64,000 nucleotides of DNA from Paenibacillus_AM sp052180255 (lineage in GTDB: Bacteria; Bacillota; Bacilli; Paenibacillales; NBRC-103111), in contig NZ_CP197466.1 in NCBI RefSeq assembly GCF_052180255.1, positions 2,232,001 to 2,296,000 on the forward strand. The letters are read 5' to 3'. Positions 40,500-48,611 of this stretch are shown here, one piece after another. The position numbers and the translations under genes were made by a program. The notes under the pieces are model-generated. The model did no database searches and was not told where the DNA came from. It worked only from the letters and a program-made list of their open reading frames with translations. The stretch's first letter is position 1, and each line of letters opens with the position of its first letter.

Positions 40500-40541
40500 T
40501 TGCTTTCCTCCAAACATAATTATTTTATCTTCATTTCTACT

Positions 40542-40877
40542 TTACCGGTCGACAAGCACCCAAACGATTTCGCAATCCACGTCCCCGGCGTTGTATGCCC
40601 AATGCGCTTCACCTGCCGGAATTAATGTCGCAGTTCCTTCAGAAATTAGATACTCTTCGCCCCCGCTCCTAGTTTGAATGGCTCCTTTGATCACGATGGA
40701 ATATTCGTCTTGGTCATGCGCTCCTTCTCCATGTAATGGAACCCTAACTTTCGGTGGTATAACGATAGTACCGAATTTCACTTTCCCTCCGGCAATAGAT
40801 TCCTCTGTAAACAATGTTTTCAGGAAGACTTGTGGTCTATCATCCGGCTTTACAGTATTGGCATTCACTATGATCAT
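40542..40877 (-). CDS. Small cupin-domain protein
   Basis: A 111-residue single-domain cupin. The metal-binding motif 1 reads VRVPLHGEGAHDQDEYSIVIKG (His residues and Glu present), and motif 2 AGEAHWAYNAGD gives the last histidine. It lies 42 bases upstream of oppA in the same direction and is probably the first gene of the opp operon. It may modify or sense a substrate of the transporter; the reaction is unknown. Confidence 0.85.
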   Translation of the reverse strand: MIIVNANTVKPDDRPQVFLKTLFTEESIAGGKVKFGTIVIPPKVRVPLHGEGAHDQDEYSIVIKGAIQTRSGGEEYLISEGTATLIPAGEAHWAYNAGDVDCEIVWVLVDR

Positions 40878-41054
40878 TCCTTCATTCCTCCTAAACGTAG
40901 GTAAATCGATACGCTTAATTGACAGAATATTTAGATTTATTGATTATATTATTATACGAACAGAATAATGTCTATACTTTTTTATATATACTGTAATTTA
41001 TTAATAAAGACTAACATTTAGCCCATTAAAAACACATCCTTAAGAATTTGCAAA

Positions 41055-41098
41055 AAAATACCCTGCCTCCATCCACAATGGAAGAGACAGGGTATTTT
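41055..41098. terminator. Bidirectional terminator
   Basis: AAAATACCCTG and CAGGGTATTTT form an 11-base stem with a partly paired 22-base loop. It follows the serine hydrolase gene at 41153 and separates it from the opp operon promoter region (40878-41054). Confidence 0.85.
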
Positions 41099-41152
41099 CG
41101 TATTCAACCACAACTATCAGGCTTACATTTGTCAGACTTGGCGTTAATAAAT

Positions 41153-42175
41153 TTAGTCTATTACAGCGGGAATAATATACTCCTTAATCAGTGTCCACCT
41201 ATCAGCAGGATTAAGTACGAATGCTGATGCAATGGCTATGACTAGGTCTTTTTCTGGGATGCAGCAAATGACGTTACCGCCATCACCTAGTGCTGAGTAA
41301 GTAGAAACTCCGTCCTCTTCGCGTAACCACCATAGATAACCGTAATTGTTGGGGTTCATCGCTGTTGATTCTTCAATCCATGCACCGGAAATAATATGAT
41401 TATTGTCCCAAATACCACGATTCAGATATAGAAAACCAAAACGTGCCATATCACGTGGAGTTAGCGTAAGTCCCCATCCACCTGTCGAGTTATGGTTTGG
41501 ATCTTTAACCCATCCTTTCACATTTGCCCCGAATAAATCGTCAAACCCGAACGATTTCATTTCATAGTCCGGTATTTCTTTCATGCCGATGGGTTTAAAT
41601 AAGTATTCGTTGGCAAACTCACGGGCACTTTTGCCAGTGGTACGAGTAATGATGGTTGAAAGTAGGTGCGCTCCTGCGGTGGAATACTTAAAAGCTCCAA
41701 TACTCCCATTTTGACCCAGCATTTCCAGCGTATACTTTATCCAGTCAGGCTGCATACACATCTTGTCCAACGGTTCGTGCCAGTCCTCAAATGGATATGG
41801 AGCGGTCATCGTGAGCAGATGGCGGATGGAGATTTCTCGTTTCTGCCCATCAGCAGCATCGTGAACATATTCGGGGAAAAAATCCAGCACCTTCTGGCCT
41901 ACATTTTTAATAAATCCTGCATCTATGGCAATCCCAATGAGGGCGGATATGACACTTTTCGTTACGGATGCCACATGGTTCTTATCATCCGGGCCATAGC
42001 CATTATAATAGCTTTCATAAGCCACATATCCATTTCTCACAACAACAATACCGTTTATATTGCTGTACTCGGTTTTTATCAAAGGCTCAAGCTCCGAAAG
42101 CTTTTGAGAATCCATTCTCAAGTCTGCCGTATCTGCGGTTTGCCACTGTGTAGTTGGCCAATAGTTTCTTTGCAT
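41153..42175 (-). CDS. Serine hydrolase, beta-lactamase class C-like
   Basis: A 340-residue protein of the class C/EstB group: S-x-x-K motif SVTK at about residue 90, Y-x-x motif in FKYSTAGAHLLSTII near 165, GGWGLTLTPRDMARFGFLYLNRG and GDGGNVICCIPEKDL in the C-terminal half. No signal peptide. Probably an esterase. It lies 22 bases downstream of a merR gene and is likely its target. It resembles the hydrolase at 49964-50953 more than the one in the cassette array. Confidence 0.9.
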   Translation of the reverse strand: MQRNYWPTTQWQTADTADLRMDSQKLSELEPLIKTEYSNINGIVVVRNGYVAYESYYNGYGPDDKNHVASVTKSVISALIGIAIDAGFIKNVGQKVLDFFPEYVHDAADGQKREISIRHLLTMTAPYPFEDWHEPLDKMCMQPDWIKYTLEMLGQNGSIGAFKYSTAGAHLLSTIITRTTGKSAREFANEYLFKPIGMKEIPDYEMKSFGFDDLFGANVKGWVKDPNHNSTGGWGLTLTPRDMARFGFLYLNRGIWDNNHIISGAWIEESTAMNPNNYGYLWWLREEDGVSTYSALGDGGNVICCIPEKDLVIAIASAFVLNPADRWTLIKEYIIPAVID

Positions 42176-42196
42176 GATAGATACCTCTTTCTGCTA

Positions 42197-43021
42197 CTAT
42201 TTTTTCTTCACAGGAAAATACACCTCGGTAACAATATCCTCAGCCGTGGTGGCTTGATTGGGGTTGGTTACGTATACTTCATATGGTGAATTTACCAATT
42301 CATAGCCTTCATTCTCTATCCATTCCCTCAGCTTGGCATACACTGATGTCAATTCTGAATACGAACCCTTTAAAACAGATTTCGCACAAAGTTCTCCCGA
42401 CAAATCTCTCGTTCCTTTTACAGTCTCCTCTATTGGGATAGCAAACTCTGTATCATTGCCGGCAGGATTGTATTCCGGGCTGTGATAAATCGTCATTGGC
42501 ATACCAAGCAAGGTAAGTTTTTCAGTAGCAATCTTTTCATATAACCTACTAAAATACTTTTCATATCCTAGAGCATAATCATCACTACTCATCATCTGAC
42601 GCATATAAAGGATACTCATTGGCAGGGTTTCAACAAGTTGTACTTCTATATGGTCAAGGTATGACATAATGGGTATGCCCTTCTCTAAATTCAAAATATC
42701 AGTACTCATTTGTTTAAGGGTATATTCAAAAGCATTTAGCTTTTCCTGTATTTCCCTTCTCTTGCGATTAAGGGCAGAACAAAGATTCTCTTCTGATAGA
42801 TCTTTTTCCAATTCCAAAATGACTTTGATTTCTTCCAAAGAAAAATGATAGGATTTCAAACGGTTGATAAAGATCATCTTTTTTAGCTGCCTGATAGAAT
42901 AGTATCTGTAACCGTTCTCATGATTAATCTCATCCGGATGAATTAATCCAATGTCATCATAATATCGAAGCGTTTTTGTAGATACTCCGCATATCTTCGA
43001 GAATTCTCCAATCGATAGCAA
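42197..43021 (-). CDS. MerR-family regulator with GyrI-like effector domain (BmrR type)
   Basis: About 274 residues. I start at the TTG at 43021 behind GGAGGTG; the upstream ATG lies inside that ribosome site. A MerR helix-turn-helix is at about residues 1-70 (IGEFSKICGVSTKTLRYYDDIGLI), then a coiled coil, and from about residue 120 a GyrI-like ligand-binding domain (LDHIEVQLVETLPMSILYMRQ). The layout is that of BmrR, which activates drug-efflux genes when bound by lipophilic cations. Immediately downstream is the serine hydrolase gene, its probable target. Confidence 0.9.
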   Translation of the reverse strand: MLSIGEFSKICGVSTKTLRYYDDIGLIHPDEINHENGYRYYSIRQLKKMIFINRLKSYHFSLEEIKVILELEKDLSEENLCSALNRKRREIQEKLNAFEYTLKQMSTDILNLEKGIPIMSYLDHIEVQLVETLPMSILYMRQMMSSDDYALGYEKYFSRLYEKIATEKLTLLGMPMTIYHSPEYNPAGNDTEFAIPIEETVKGTRDLSGELCAKSVLKGSYSELTSVYAKLREWIENEGYELVNSPYEVYVTNPNQATTAEDIVTEVYFPVKKK

Positions 43022-43240
43022 GAGGTCACCTCCATTCATGCTTTTTATATAAATAATTTGTTCATTTCTACTTATACACCTTACCCTAAGGGCAAAGTCA
43101 ACTGCGAACACATTGGTATATCCCAGAACATGTCAATACTTTATCTATATTTCTATAACCTTTTACTGTGATCTTGGCCAACGCGTTGTTCGGCCTTACT
43201 TTACTTCCCCCCAATAAAATTGCATAATGATCAATAATTA

Positions 43241-43265
43241 AGTATGTATCTTTATAACATATACT
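43241..43265 (+). promoter_or_regulatory. Palindrome upstream of the HxlR gene
   Basis: AGTATGTATC and ACATATACT are arranged around a short AT-rich centre, 23 bases before the hxlR-like start and inside the divergent merR/hxlR promoter region. A likely operator for the HxlR-type regulator. The rest of 43022-43240 shows nothing I can support. Confidence 0.45.
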
Positions 43266-43287
43266 GACCTAAGGGAGAGTGTAACTT

Positions 43288-43647
43288 ATGAGTGAAACCT
43301 GTGTTCCGACTGGCGTGAACCTAAAAGACACTGGCTTTGGATATACGTTATCCTTAATCGGCGGTAAATACAAAATGATCATTATATATTGGCTGTCTGA
43401 AAATAAGGTTATGCGGCATAATGAGCTGAAGCGAAGTATCGGTACCATTTCCTTTAAAACGCTAAGCATCATGTTAAAAGAGCTGGAGGTAGATGGCCTG
43501 ATCATACGCAAGGAATTTCCCCAAATACCTCCAAAAGTTGAATATTCATTATCTGAACGTGGTCTATCTCTCCTTCCATTGTTAAATATGATGTGCGATT
43601 GGGGAGAGAAAAACAGTTTGTTAGCTCTGGAGGCTGCACAGCGGTAG
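43288..43647 (+). CDS. HxlR-family transcriptional regulator
   Basis: A 119-residue winged-helix protein of the HxlR type: an N-terminal Cys (residue 5), GYTLSLIGGKYKMIIIYWL, the MRHNELKRSIGTISFKTLSIMLKELE recognition helix, and ...SLLPLLNMMCDWGEKN with a second Cys. In YodB and similar members such cysteines sense quinones or aldehydes by oxidation. The neighbour on the opposite strand is a flavodoxin-like NAD(P)H oxidoreductase of the kind they often regulate, although it is convergent here. The ATG has GGGAG upstream. Confidence 0.92.
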   Translation: MSETCVPTGVNLKDTGFGYTLSLIGGKYKMIIIYWLSENKVMRHNELKRSIGTISFKTLSIMLKELEVDGLIIRKEFPQIPPKVEYSLSERGLSLLPLLNMMCDWGEKNSLLALEAAQR

Positions 43648-43669
43648 GCGTAGCTATTTTGTTTAAATC

Positions 43670-43709
43670 AAAAGAAGTATCTCCTAAACAAGGAAATACT
43701 TCTTTTTTA
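43670..43709. terminator. Bidirectional terminator between hxlR and the oxidoreductase
   Basis: AAAAGAAGTAT and ATACTTCTTTTTT form a stem of 11 bases around a 15-base loop between two convergent genes. Confidence 0.82.
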
Positions 43710-43729
43710 TAGCTTTATTAAAGTACCTA

Positions 43730-44263
43730 TTACAGGTTGTCAATAAAATTCAAATAATCTTGTGCGCTTCTTTCCAATTCACTTGCAGATGGCTCATAAT
43801 TTTCTGCACCATAAAACGCAAAGAACGAACGATAATCTGCCTTACAGTATAGGAAGGAAGTTTCAAAAGGAGATAATAAATGTTCAAGAGTATAGTGATA
43901 TCTTCCCTCTTCCCTATAATCTTCTTTTTTAATTCCGGCAGATACAGCTAAAGCAGCTTTGCGGTTCTTTAATTTATCGCCTCCATTGGAACCATAAGCC
44001 CAACCATAAGCAAAAACATCGTCGAGCCACTTTTTAAGGAGTGGTGGACAATTAAACCAATAAACAGGGAACTGTAAAACAAGATTACTATGCGATTCAA
44101 TTAATTGCTGTTCTTTTCCCGCATCAATGTTTCCGTCAGGATAAACCTTATGCAATTCGTGTACCGTATACTTTTCCGGATATTTTTTGAGTTCTTCTAC
44201 CCACCGCTTATTTATGACAGATGTTTCGATGCTTGGGTGCGTTACAATAACAAGAGTTTTCAA
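43730..44263 (-). CDS. NAD(P)H oxidoreductase, flavodoxin-like (YdeQ/KefF type)
   Basis: About 177 residues. The TTG at 44263 is the likely start because AAGGAGG lies seven bases upstream; the ATG at 44284 is inside the ribosome site. A flavodoxin-2 fold is seen: LVIVTHPSIETSVINKRWVEEL for the phosphate-binding loop, LVLQFPVYWFNCPPLLKKWLDDVF (FMN loop, W/P-rich) and ALAVSAGIKKEDY. Enzymes of this type reduce quinones with two electrons. Together with the HxlR regulator it may form a quinone-stress response. Confidence 0.9.
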   Translation of the reverse strand: MKTLVIVTHPSIETSVINKRWVEELKKYPEKYTVHELHKVYPDGNIDAGKEQQLIESHSNLVLQFPVYWFNCPPLLKKWLDDVFAYGWAYGSNGGDKLKNRKAALAVSAGIKKEDYREEGRYHYTLEHLLSPFETSFLYCKADYRSFFAFYGAENYEPSASELERSAQDYLNFIDNL

Positions 44264-44425
44264 AGATTTCTCCTCCTTAAGCATGATTTACTTTTTGAGT
44301 ATAAAGTGCACGCTCCAAATATGTAAGTACGCACTTTTAGATCAGGTACTTACATAAAGGTAAGCGTCAAACAGCCCCAACCATGTGGTTATGATGAGAG
44401 CTGTCGTTTCTAGTTCATTGAAAAA

Positions 44426-44454
44426 AGGCGTCTGACTATTCCTGTCAGACGCCT
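44426..44454 (-). terminator. Terminator after the VOC gene
   Basis: AGGCGTCTGAC and GTCAGACGCCT form a perfect 11-base stem with a seven-base loop; the minus strand continues with TTTTTT. Confidence 0.88.
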
Positions 44455-44479
44455 CAAAAGGATATTGGTTCAGTTTAAT

Positions 44480-44857
44480 TTACTTCTTTTCCATTACAGC
44501 AAAATAATTGTCTTCATCATCTGCAAAGTTGAATACTCTTCCGGCAGGCATATTTACAATTTCTCCGACTTTAACATTTTTATTCGATAAGTCGCCATGT
44601 AATTGATCGAGATCTTCTGCAAAAAACATGAGAGAAGGTGTACCCAGATTTAATCCAGGTGACATTTTAGCAATTAATTCCTTATTATGAAGAATGATGC
44701 TTGTTTCTGCACCCTTTGTAGGAGCAATTTCAATCCATCTCATTGGACCATTATTTTCTTCAGATATGACATGAAATCCTAGTTTTTCTGTCCAAAAATT
44801 CACTGCCTCATCTTGGTTATTCACATATAACATAATTTGACCGACTTTGTTAATCAT
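44480..44857 (-). CDS. VOC superfamily protein
   Basis: A 125-residue protein with the YaeR/PhnB-like VOC pattern: VGQIMLYVNNQDEAVNFWTEKLGF, IEIAPTKGAETSIIL, GTPSLMFFAEDLDQLHGDL and the closing RVFNFADDEDNYFAV. It is a single gene with its own terminator and lies between two unrelated transcripts. Lyase or dioxygenase activity cannot be assigned. Confidence 0.9.
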   Translation of the reverse strand: MINKVGQIMLYVNNQDEAVNFWTEKLGFHVISEENNGPMRWIEIAPTKGAETSIILHNKELIAKMSPGLNLGTPSLMFFAEDLDQLHGDLSNKNVKVGEIVNMPAGRVFNFADDEDNYFAVMEKK

Positions 44858-44955
44858 TCATATTTTCACTCCCTTGTATGAGTCATGACCTTATCTGACA
44901 TGCTGCTCAGCTCTTCATCAGTATGGTCATCTTCCTAATGTTTTAAATATACACT

Positions 44956-45630
44956 TCAAGGAATATTCCTGTCAATGAATATCCTTTTTTTGAGCCGATT
45001 GACTAGCATCCATTCTGAAATGACGACGTTAACGACCAAAGCAACCCAAATGTTGATTTCTAAAACATGATTCAATACATCCTCGACACCACCCAATGAC
45101 TCCCCTCTATTACAAACCAAATAAATCAAGATGCATAATGGAGTCACAAGTCGTGCAGTAGCTGCAACAAGCGTTACGGTATAATTGCGTATCATCCATA
45201 TACCATGAGCATCGAACCTCTTATGCCGAGCCGTCCAATACCCTTTCCATCCAGTATACAACCAGAGCAACACTAACGTTATAAATGCCATCTGTCGGAT
45301 ATAACTTGTTGTATACATTCCAACAATGATACCGGTAACGCTGCCTATTGCGACGAACGTCAGATAGAACCTTCCAACCAGGCGGTGGACTTGTGGCCGG
45401 TTGATTCGCAGTGTGGGAAGAAATTGCAGCCAGCCTATTACTAGGGCAAAGAAGGACGAAAAGATGTGAACGAGTAATAGTGGGAAATGAAGTTGAAACG
45501 AAGGACTAATCGATACGCGACTGAGTCCGGGGTCCAGCAGAAAATATGGCGCCACGGCAAAGATGGCAGCACCTAATGTAAGTAATACGATTAGACGCCA
45601 TCCGATCCGTATTTTGTACGATTTTGTCAT
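44956..45630 (-). CDS. DUF2306 family membrane protein
   Basis: A 224-residue protein with about seven predicted membrane helices. Conserved features of the DUF2306 family are seen: HIFSSFFALVIGWLQFLP, RPQVHRLVGRFYL, and HKRFDAHGIWMIRNYTVTLVAATARL. The histidines in helices may bind a cofactor, but the role is unknown. It is near SGNH hydrolase, SDR and DUF6220 genes on the same strand, with gaps of 70 bases or less, so it may be part of one transcription unit under the two-component system that is divergent from it. Confidence 0.85.
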   Translation of the reverse strand: MTKSYKIRIGWRLIVLLTLGAAIFAVAPYFLLDPGLSRVSISPSFQLHFPLLLVHIFSSFFALVIGWLQFLPTLRINRPQVHRLVGRFYLTFVAIGSVTGIIVGMYTTSYIRQMAFITLVLLWLYTGWKGYWTARHKRFDAHGIWMIRNYTVTLVAATARLVTPLCILIYLVCNRGESLGGVEDVLNHVLEINIWVALVVNVVISEWMLVNRLKKRIFIDRNIP

Positions 45631-45702
45631 AAGAGCACTTCCTTTTGCTTTTCGGACCTTTCCAATTCATATATTTATTTATCCACTTTCAGTTGACCAC
45701 TT

Positions 45703-46542
45703 TCATCCTGCACTTCCTCCTGTAAGATTTTCTACAATCAATTTCGCAATCGCTTTTTGTCCGACGATCGTAGGATGTAGTCCGTCTATCTCTAAGAATG
45801 CTGTCGCCGTTTGTTTCCCAAATCCCGCTTGAACATCAACCACCAGGTCAGGTAGTTTACGGATCATATCACCAATTGCGAGGATGTCTGCATTTCGCCA
45901 GGTTAACTGTGATTGTTGAAAATAAGTAAATGCAGCAACTCGTTCTTCGTCGATAGTCGGCGGAGTTAGCCAGACCCACTGTGACTTTGTTCGGGTAGCC
46001 GCAATACTACGAATTGCCGCAAGATTTTGGGCCGTCTCTTCCAAACTGACTTGTGTTTTGGTCGGATCCACACCGACGCGCATCGCATCGTTGCTTCCGA
46101 TCATACAAAATATCCAATTCAGCTGCTTGGCAACTATGCTGCTGAACCGTCCAAGGACTTGAGTAGTCGTTTGGCCGGAAATACCTTCATTGATCAAAAG
46201 TATTTCATCCTGCGGTCGTTGAAGATCCAACAAATGGCGAAGAATCTCAAACCAAGAGAGTAGATCGTCTGTCGTACTCTCCCCTACTCCGATAACAGTT
46301 TCACCTGCCTTAAACGGCAAATGGTCGACTCGATCGGCAAACTCAGGATCAGCCAATAATTGCTTTGCAGTCTCTCTAGCTTGTTGAGACAAAAGGCCTT
46401 TGATGGTCAAATAGGTATCCACATTCAAACCATATACGGCCGCCAAAGTGTTATCATCGAGATGACGTGCAAAAGGTAGCAGCTTTTCGGGGTGCTGCAT
46501 TTGTACTAGTTTTATCCATTGGCGATTCAAAATAGGTTCCAT
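45703..46542 (-). CDS. SGNH/GDSL-type hydrolase
   Basis: A 279-residue protein. Block I of the SGNH family is GVGESTTDDL (Ser nucleophile, about residue 87), block III GSNDAMRVG near 150 carries the Asn, and block V DGLHPTIVGQ near 262 has the Asp/His pair. The N-terminal 80 residues (IKLVQMQHPEKLLPFARHLDDNTLAAVYGLNV) are an extra helical domain. It has no signal peptide and should be a cytoplasmic esterase or deacetylase with unknown substrate. Confidence 0.9.
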   Translation of the reverse strand: MEPILNRQWIKLVQMQHPEKLLPFARHLDDNTLAAVYGLNVDTYLTIKGLLSQQARETAKQLLADPEFADRVDHLPFKAGETVIGVGESTTDDLLSWFEILRHLLDLQRPQDEILLINEGISGQTTTQVLGRFSSIVAKQLNWIFCMIGSNDAMRVGVDPTKTQVSLEETAQNLAAIRSIAATRTKSQWVWLTPPTIDEERVAAFTYFQQSQLTWRNADILAIGDMIRKLPDLVVDVQAGFGKQTATAFLEIDGLHPTIVGQKAIAKLIVENLTGGSAG

Positions 46543-46575
46543 CGTGTTTGATCTCCTTTATATATATTTATAGAG

Positions 46576-47340
46576 CTAGCGCATCGACATGCCACCGTTA
46601 ATCTCCAATGTCTCCCCGATTACGAATTCGGAAAGATCGGATGCCAAGAAAAGCACACCGTTTGCTACATCTTCCGGCAGACCTTCCCGCTGAAGCGGAA
46701 TACTAGCGATTATCGATTTACGAATTTCCTCAGTTTTGAATCGATCGTTTGAGGTATTGGCAATTACCCCGGGACAAATGGCATTGACACGAATTCCGCT
46801 CCTTGCATATTCCTTTGCCATGCTTTTAGTAAAAGCAAGCATCGCATTTTTAGCCGCTGCATAAATCGCAATTCCCGCCCCACCTCCACTGTGGGCGGCA
46901 AGTGAAGCAATATTTATGACTTGACCACTTCTGTGTTCCAACATGGAGGGAAGGACAGCTTTGCTTAAGAACACGCAGGATTTGAAATTAATATCCATCA
47001 TTTGATCGTAATAGTCCTCCGTTAACTCCATTAATGAAGAGCGATAGCTCATTTGTCCAGCATTATTAACCAGTATGTTAATGGATACACCGAATGCTGA
47101 TTGTACCTCCTTCACTAACAAGTTGATCTGATTCAGATCGGAGAGATCGGCTTGGAAGGCTTCTGCCTGCCCTCCCGCTTCACGAATGGCGCGGACCGTC
47201 TCTTCTGCACCTTCCTTTTTCCGTAAGTAATGGACGGCGACAATTGCTCCCACCGATGCAAGCCGAATAGCAATCGCACTTCCGATTCCCCCGCTCCCTC
47301 CGGTCACAAGCGCCAGTTTCCCCTTAAGATGTATGTTCAT
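46576..47340 (-). CDS. Short-chain dehydrogenase/reductase (SDR)
   Basis: A 254-residue classical SDR: TGGSGGIGSA at residues 13-22 binds the nucleotide, NNAGQ is near 92, the catalytic triad is Ser in NIASLAAHSGGG (about 145), Tyr and Lys in YAAAKNAML (about 160-164), and PGVI follows. Close to 3-oxoacyl-ACP reductase/FabG-like enzymes. The substrate is unknown. It lies in the same direction as the SGNH and DUF6220 genes with short gaps. Confidence 0.93.
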   Translation of the reverse strand: MNIHLKGKLALVTGGSGGIGSAIAIRLASVGAIVAVHYLRKKEGAEETVRAIREAGGQAEAFQADLSDLNQINLLVKEVQSAFGVSINILVNNAGQMSYRSSLMELTEDYYDQMMDINFKSCVFLSKAVLPSMLEHRSGQVINIASLAAHSGGGAGIAIYAAAKNAMLAFTKSMAKEYARSGIRVNAICPGVIANTSNDRFKTEEIRKSIIASIPLQREGLPEDVANGVLFLASDLSEFVIGETLEINGGMSMR

Positions 47341-47366
47341 GACAATCCTCCCAGTCTAAAAGTTAT

Positions 47367-47720
47367 CTATGGAATTGTTCTAACCGTTGTGACAGCGCCC
47401 CAAAACAGCAGCATAGCAATTACCGGGTGAAAAGAGGCGAGTACAGTAACCGACGAAAATACTTGAATCGTCAAAAACTGAAATACCATCAATAAAAATA
47501 AACCAAGACTGATCCAGCGATCATTTCCTTTGATACCGCCTACAAAAGTCAGTAGAAACATGACCAATGGCACTAAAGCAAAAATCTTGGCAAATGTCCG
47601 ATGTAAAGCCCAATTTGCTGGATCGGAAAAAGTCGCTATACCGGCAATAAAGACTTGCACCACAATACAGATTAAAAAAATCCATGCCAATCCTTTATAA
47701 ATCAGACGTCCTACTTGCAT
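47367..47720 (-). CDS. DUF6220-like membrane protein
   Basis: A 117-residue protein from the ATG at 47720 behind GGAGGACA. Four membrane helices; the pattern GLAWIFLICIVVQVFIAGIATF and the NWALHRTFAKIFALVPLVMF histidine helix fit the DUF6220 family, thought to be cytochrome b561-like in fold. The function is unknown. It is the first gene of the minus-strand run that continues with SDR, SGNH and DUF2306 genes, and is divergent from the two-component system. Confidence 0.82.
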   Translation of the reverse strand: MQVGRLIYKGLAWIFLICIVVQVFIAGIATFSDPANWALHRTFAKIFALVPLVMFLLTFVGGIKGNDRWISLGLFLLMVFQFLTIQVFSSVTVLASFHPVIAMLLFWGAVTTVRTIP

Positions 47721-47912
47721 ACCTGTCCTCCCCCCCGTCTTACTTTGATTCATCCACAGTTCCTATAATAACGGTTGAATCTCACAAAAAACTGCTCGAA
47801 ATAGTCACAAAACAGTCAATGAACCCTAACATTCTGGTCATTCGGAGTACGACAGGAAGTTAATATGTTACAATTATTCTAATAATTGTTACTCGTTTTA
47901 GGGGGAAACATT

Positions 47913-48611
47913 GTGAACAGAAAACGTACGATAATGATCGTGGATGATGATAAAGAAATCGTGGAAATGATGCGGGATTTTCTTGAAGACGAGCAATTTG
48001 AAGTGTTCGAAGCGTACAGCGCTACACAAGCCTTAGAAGTGTTGGATTGTAATCAGAAACGAATCGACTGTCTGCTGCTGGATGTTATGATGCCTGGCCA
48101 GAGCGGTCTGGAGCTTTGTCGACAGCTTCGCAAATCGCTGGATACGCCAATCCTCTTCCTTAGTGCACGAGGTGAAGATGTCGATAAAATTAGGGGGCTC
48201 AGCTTGGGCGGAGATGATTATATTGTCAAATCAGCTACGCCAGAGGAAGTAATCGCACGAGTTAAAGCCGTGTTACGGCGCTACAACAGAAATGAAAAAG
48301 ATCCTAGTCTTGAACTTGACTTCGGCAGGCTCGTCCTAAACATAACAGCATATGAGGTAAAAGTAGATGGCCGACCGGTATCCATGACCCCAAAGGAATT
48401 CGAGATACTATGCTTGTTCACGGAATACCCGCGTCAAGTATTCACTTACGAGCAACTTCTCCAGCGATTCTGGGAAGGGGTAGGAGATAAACATTCCGTC
48501 ACTGTCCAAATGGGTAGAATACGTGAAAAAATAGAAGAAAATCCGAGAAAACCGATGTATATTACAAATGTTTGGGGCATCGGCTACCGATTCGAAGGGG
48601 TTCGAAGATGA
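47913..48611 (+). CDS. Response regulator, OmpR/PhoB family
   Basis: A 232-residue protein from the GTG at 47913 behind AGGGGG. The receiver domain has the acidic pair IVDDD near residue 11, the phospho-acceptor Asp in LLLDVMMPG near 53, and Ser/Lys in LSARG and IVKSA. The usual KPF motif is changed to KSA, an odd point for the family. A C-terminal winged helix (about 130-230) ends in ITNVWGIGYRFEG. It overlaps the histidine kinase gene by four bases. Confidence 0.93.
   Translation: MNRKRTIMIVDDDKEIVEMMRDFLEDEQFEVFEAYSATQALEVLDCNQKRIDCLLLDVMMPGQSGLELCRQLRKSLDTPILFLSARGEDVDKIRGLSLGGDDYIVKSATPEEVIARVKAVLRRYNRNEKDPSLELDFGRLVLNITAYEVKVDGRPVSMTPKEFEILCLFTEYPRQVFTYEQLLQRFWEGVGDKHSVTVQMGRIREKIEENPRKPMYITNVWGIGYRFEGVRR

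Noticed and set aside
41666..42289. Plus-strand open frame of 207 codons
   Set aside because: It runs opposite the serine hydrolase and merR genes, with no recognisable domain or ribosome site.
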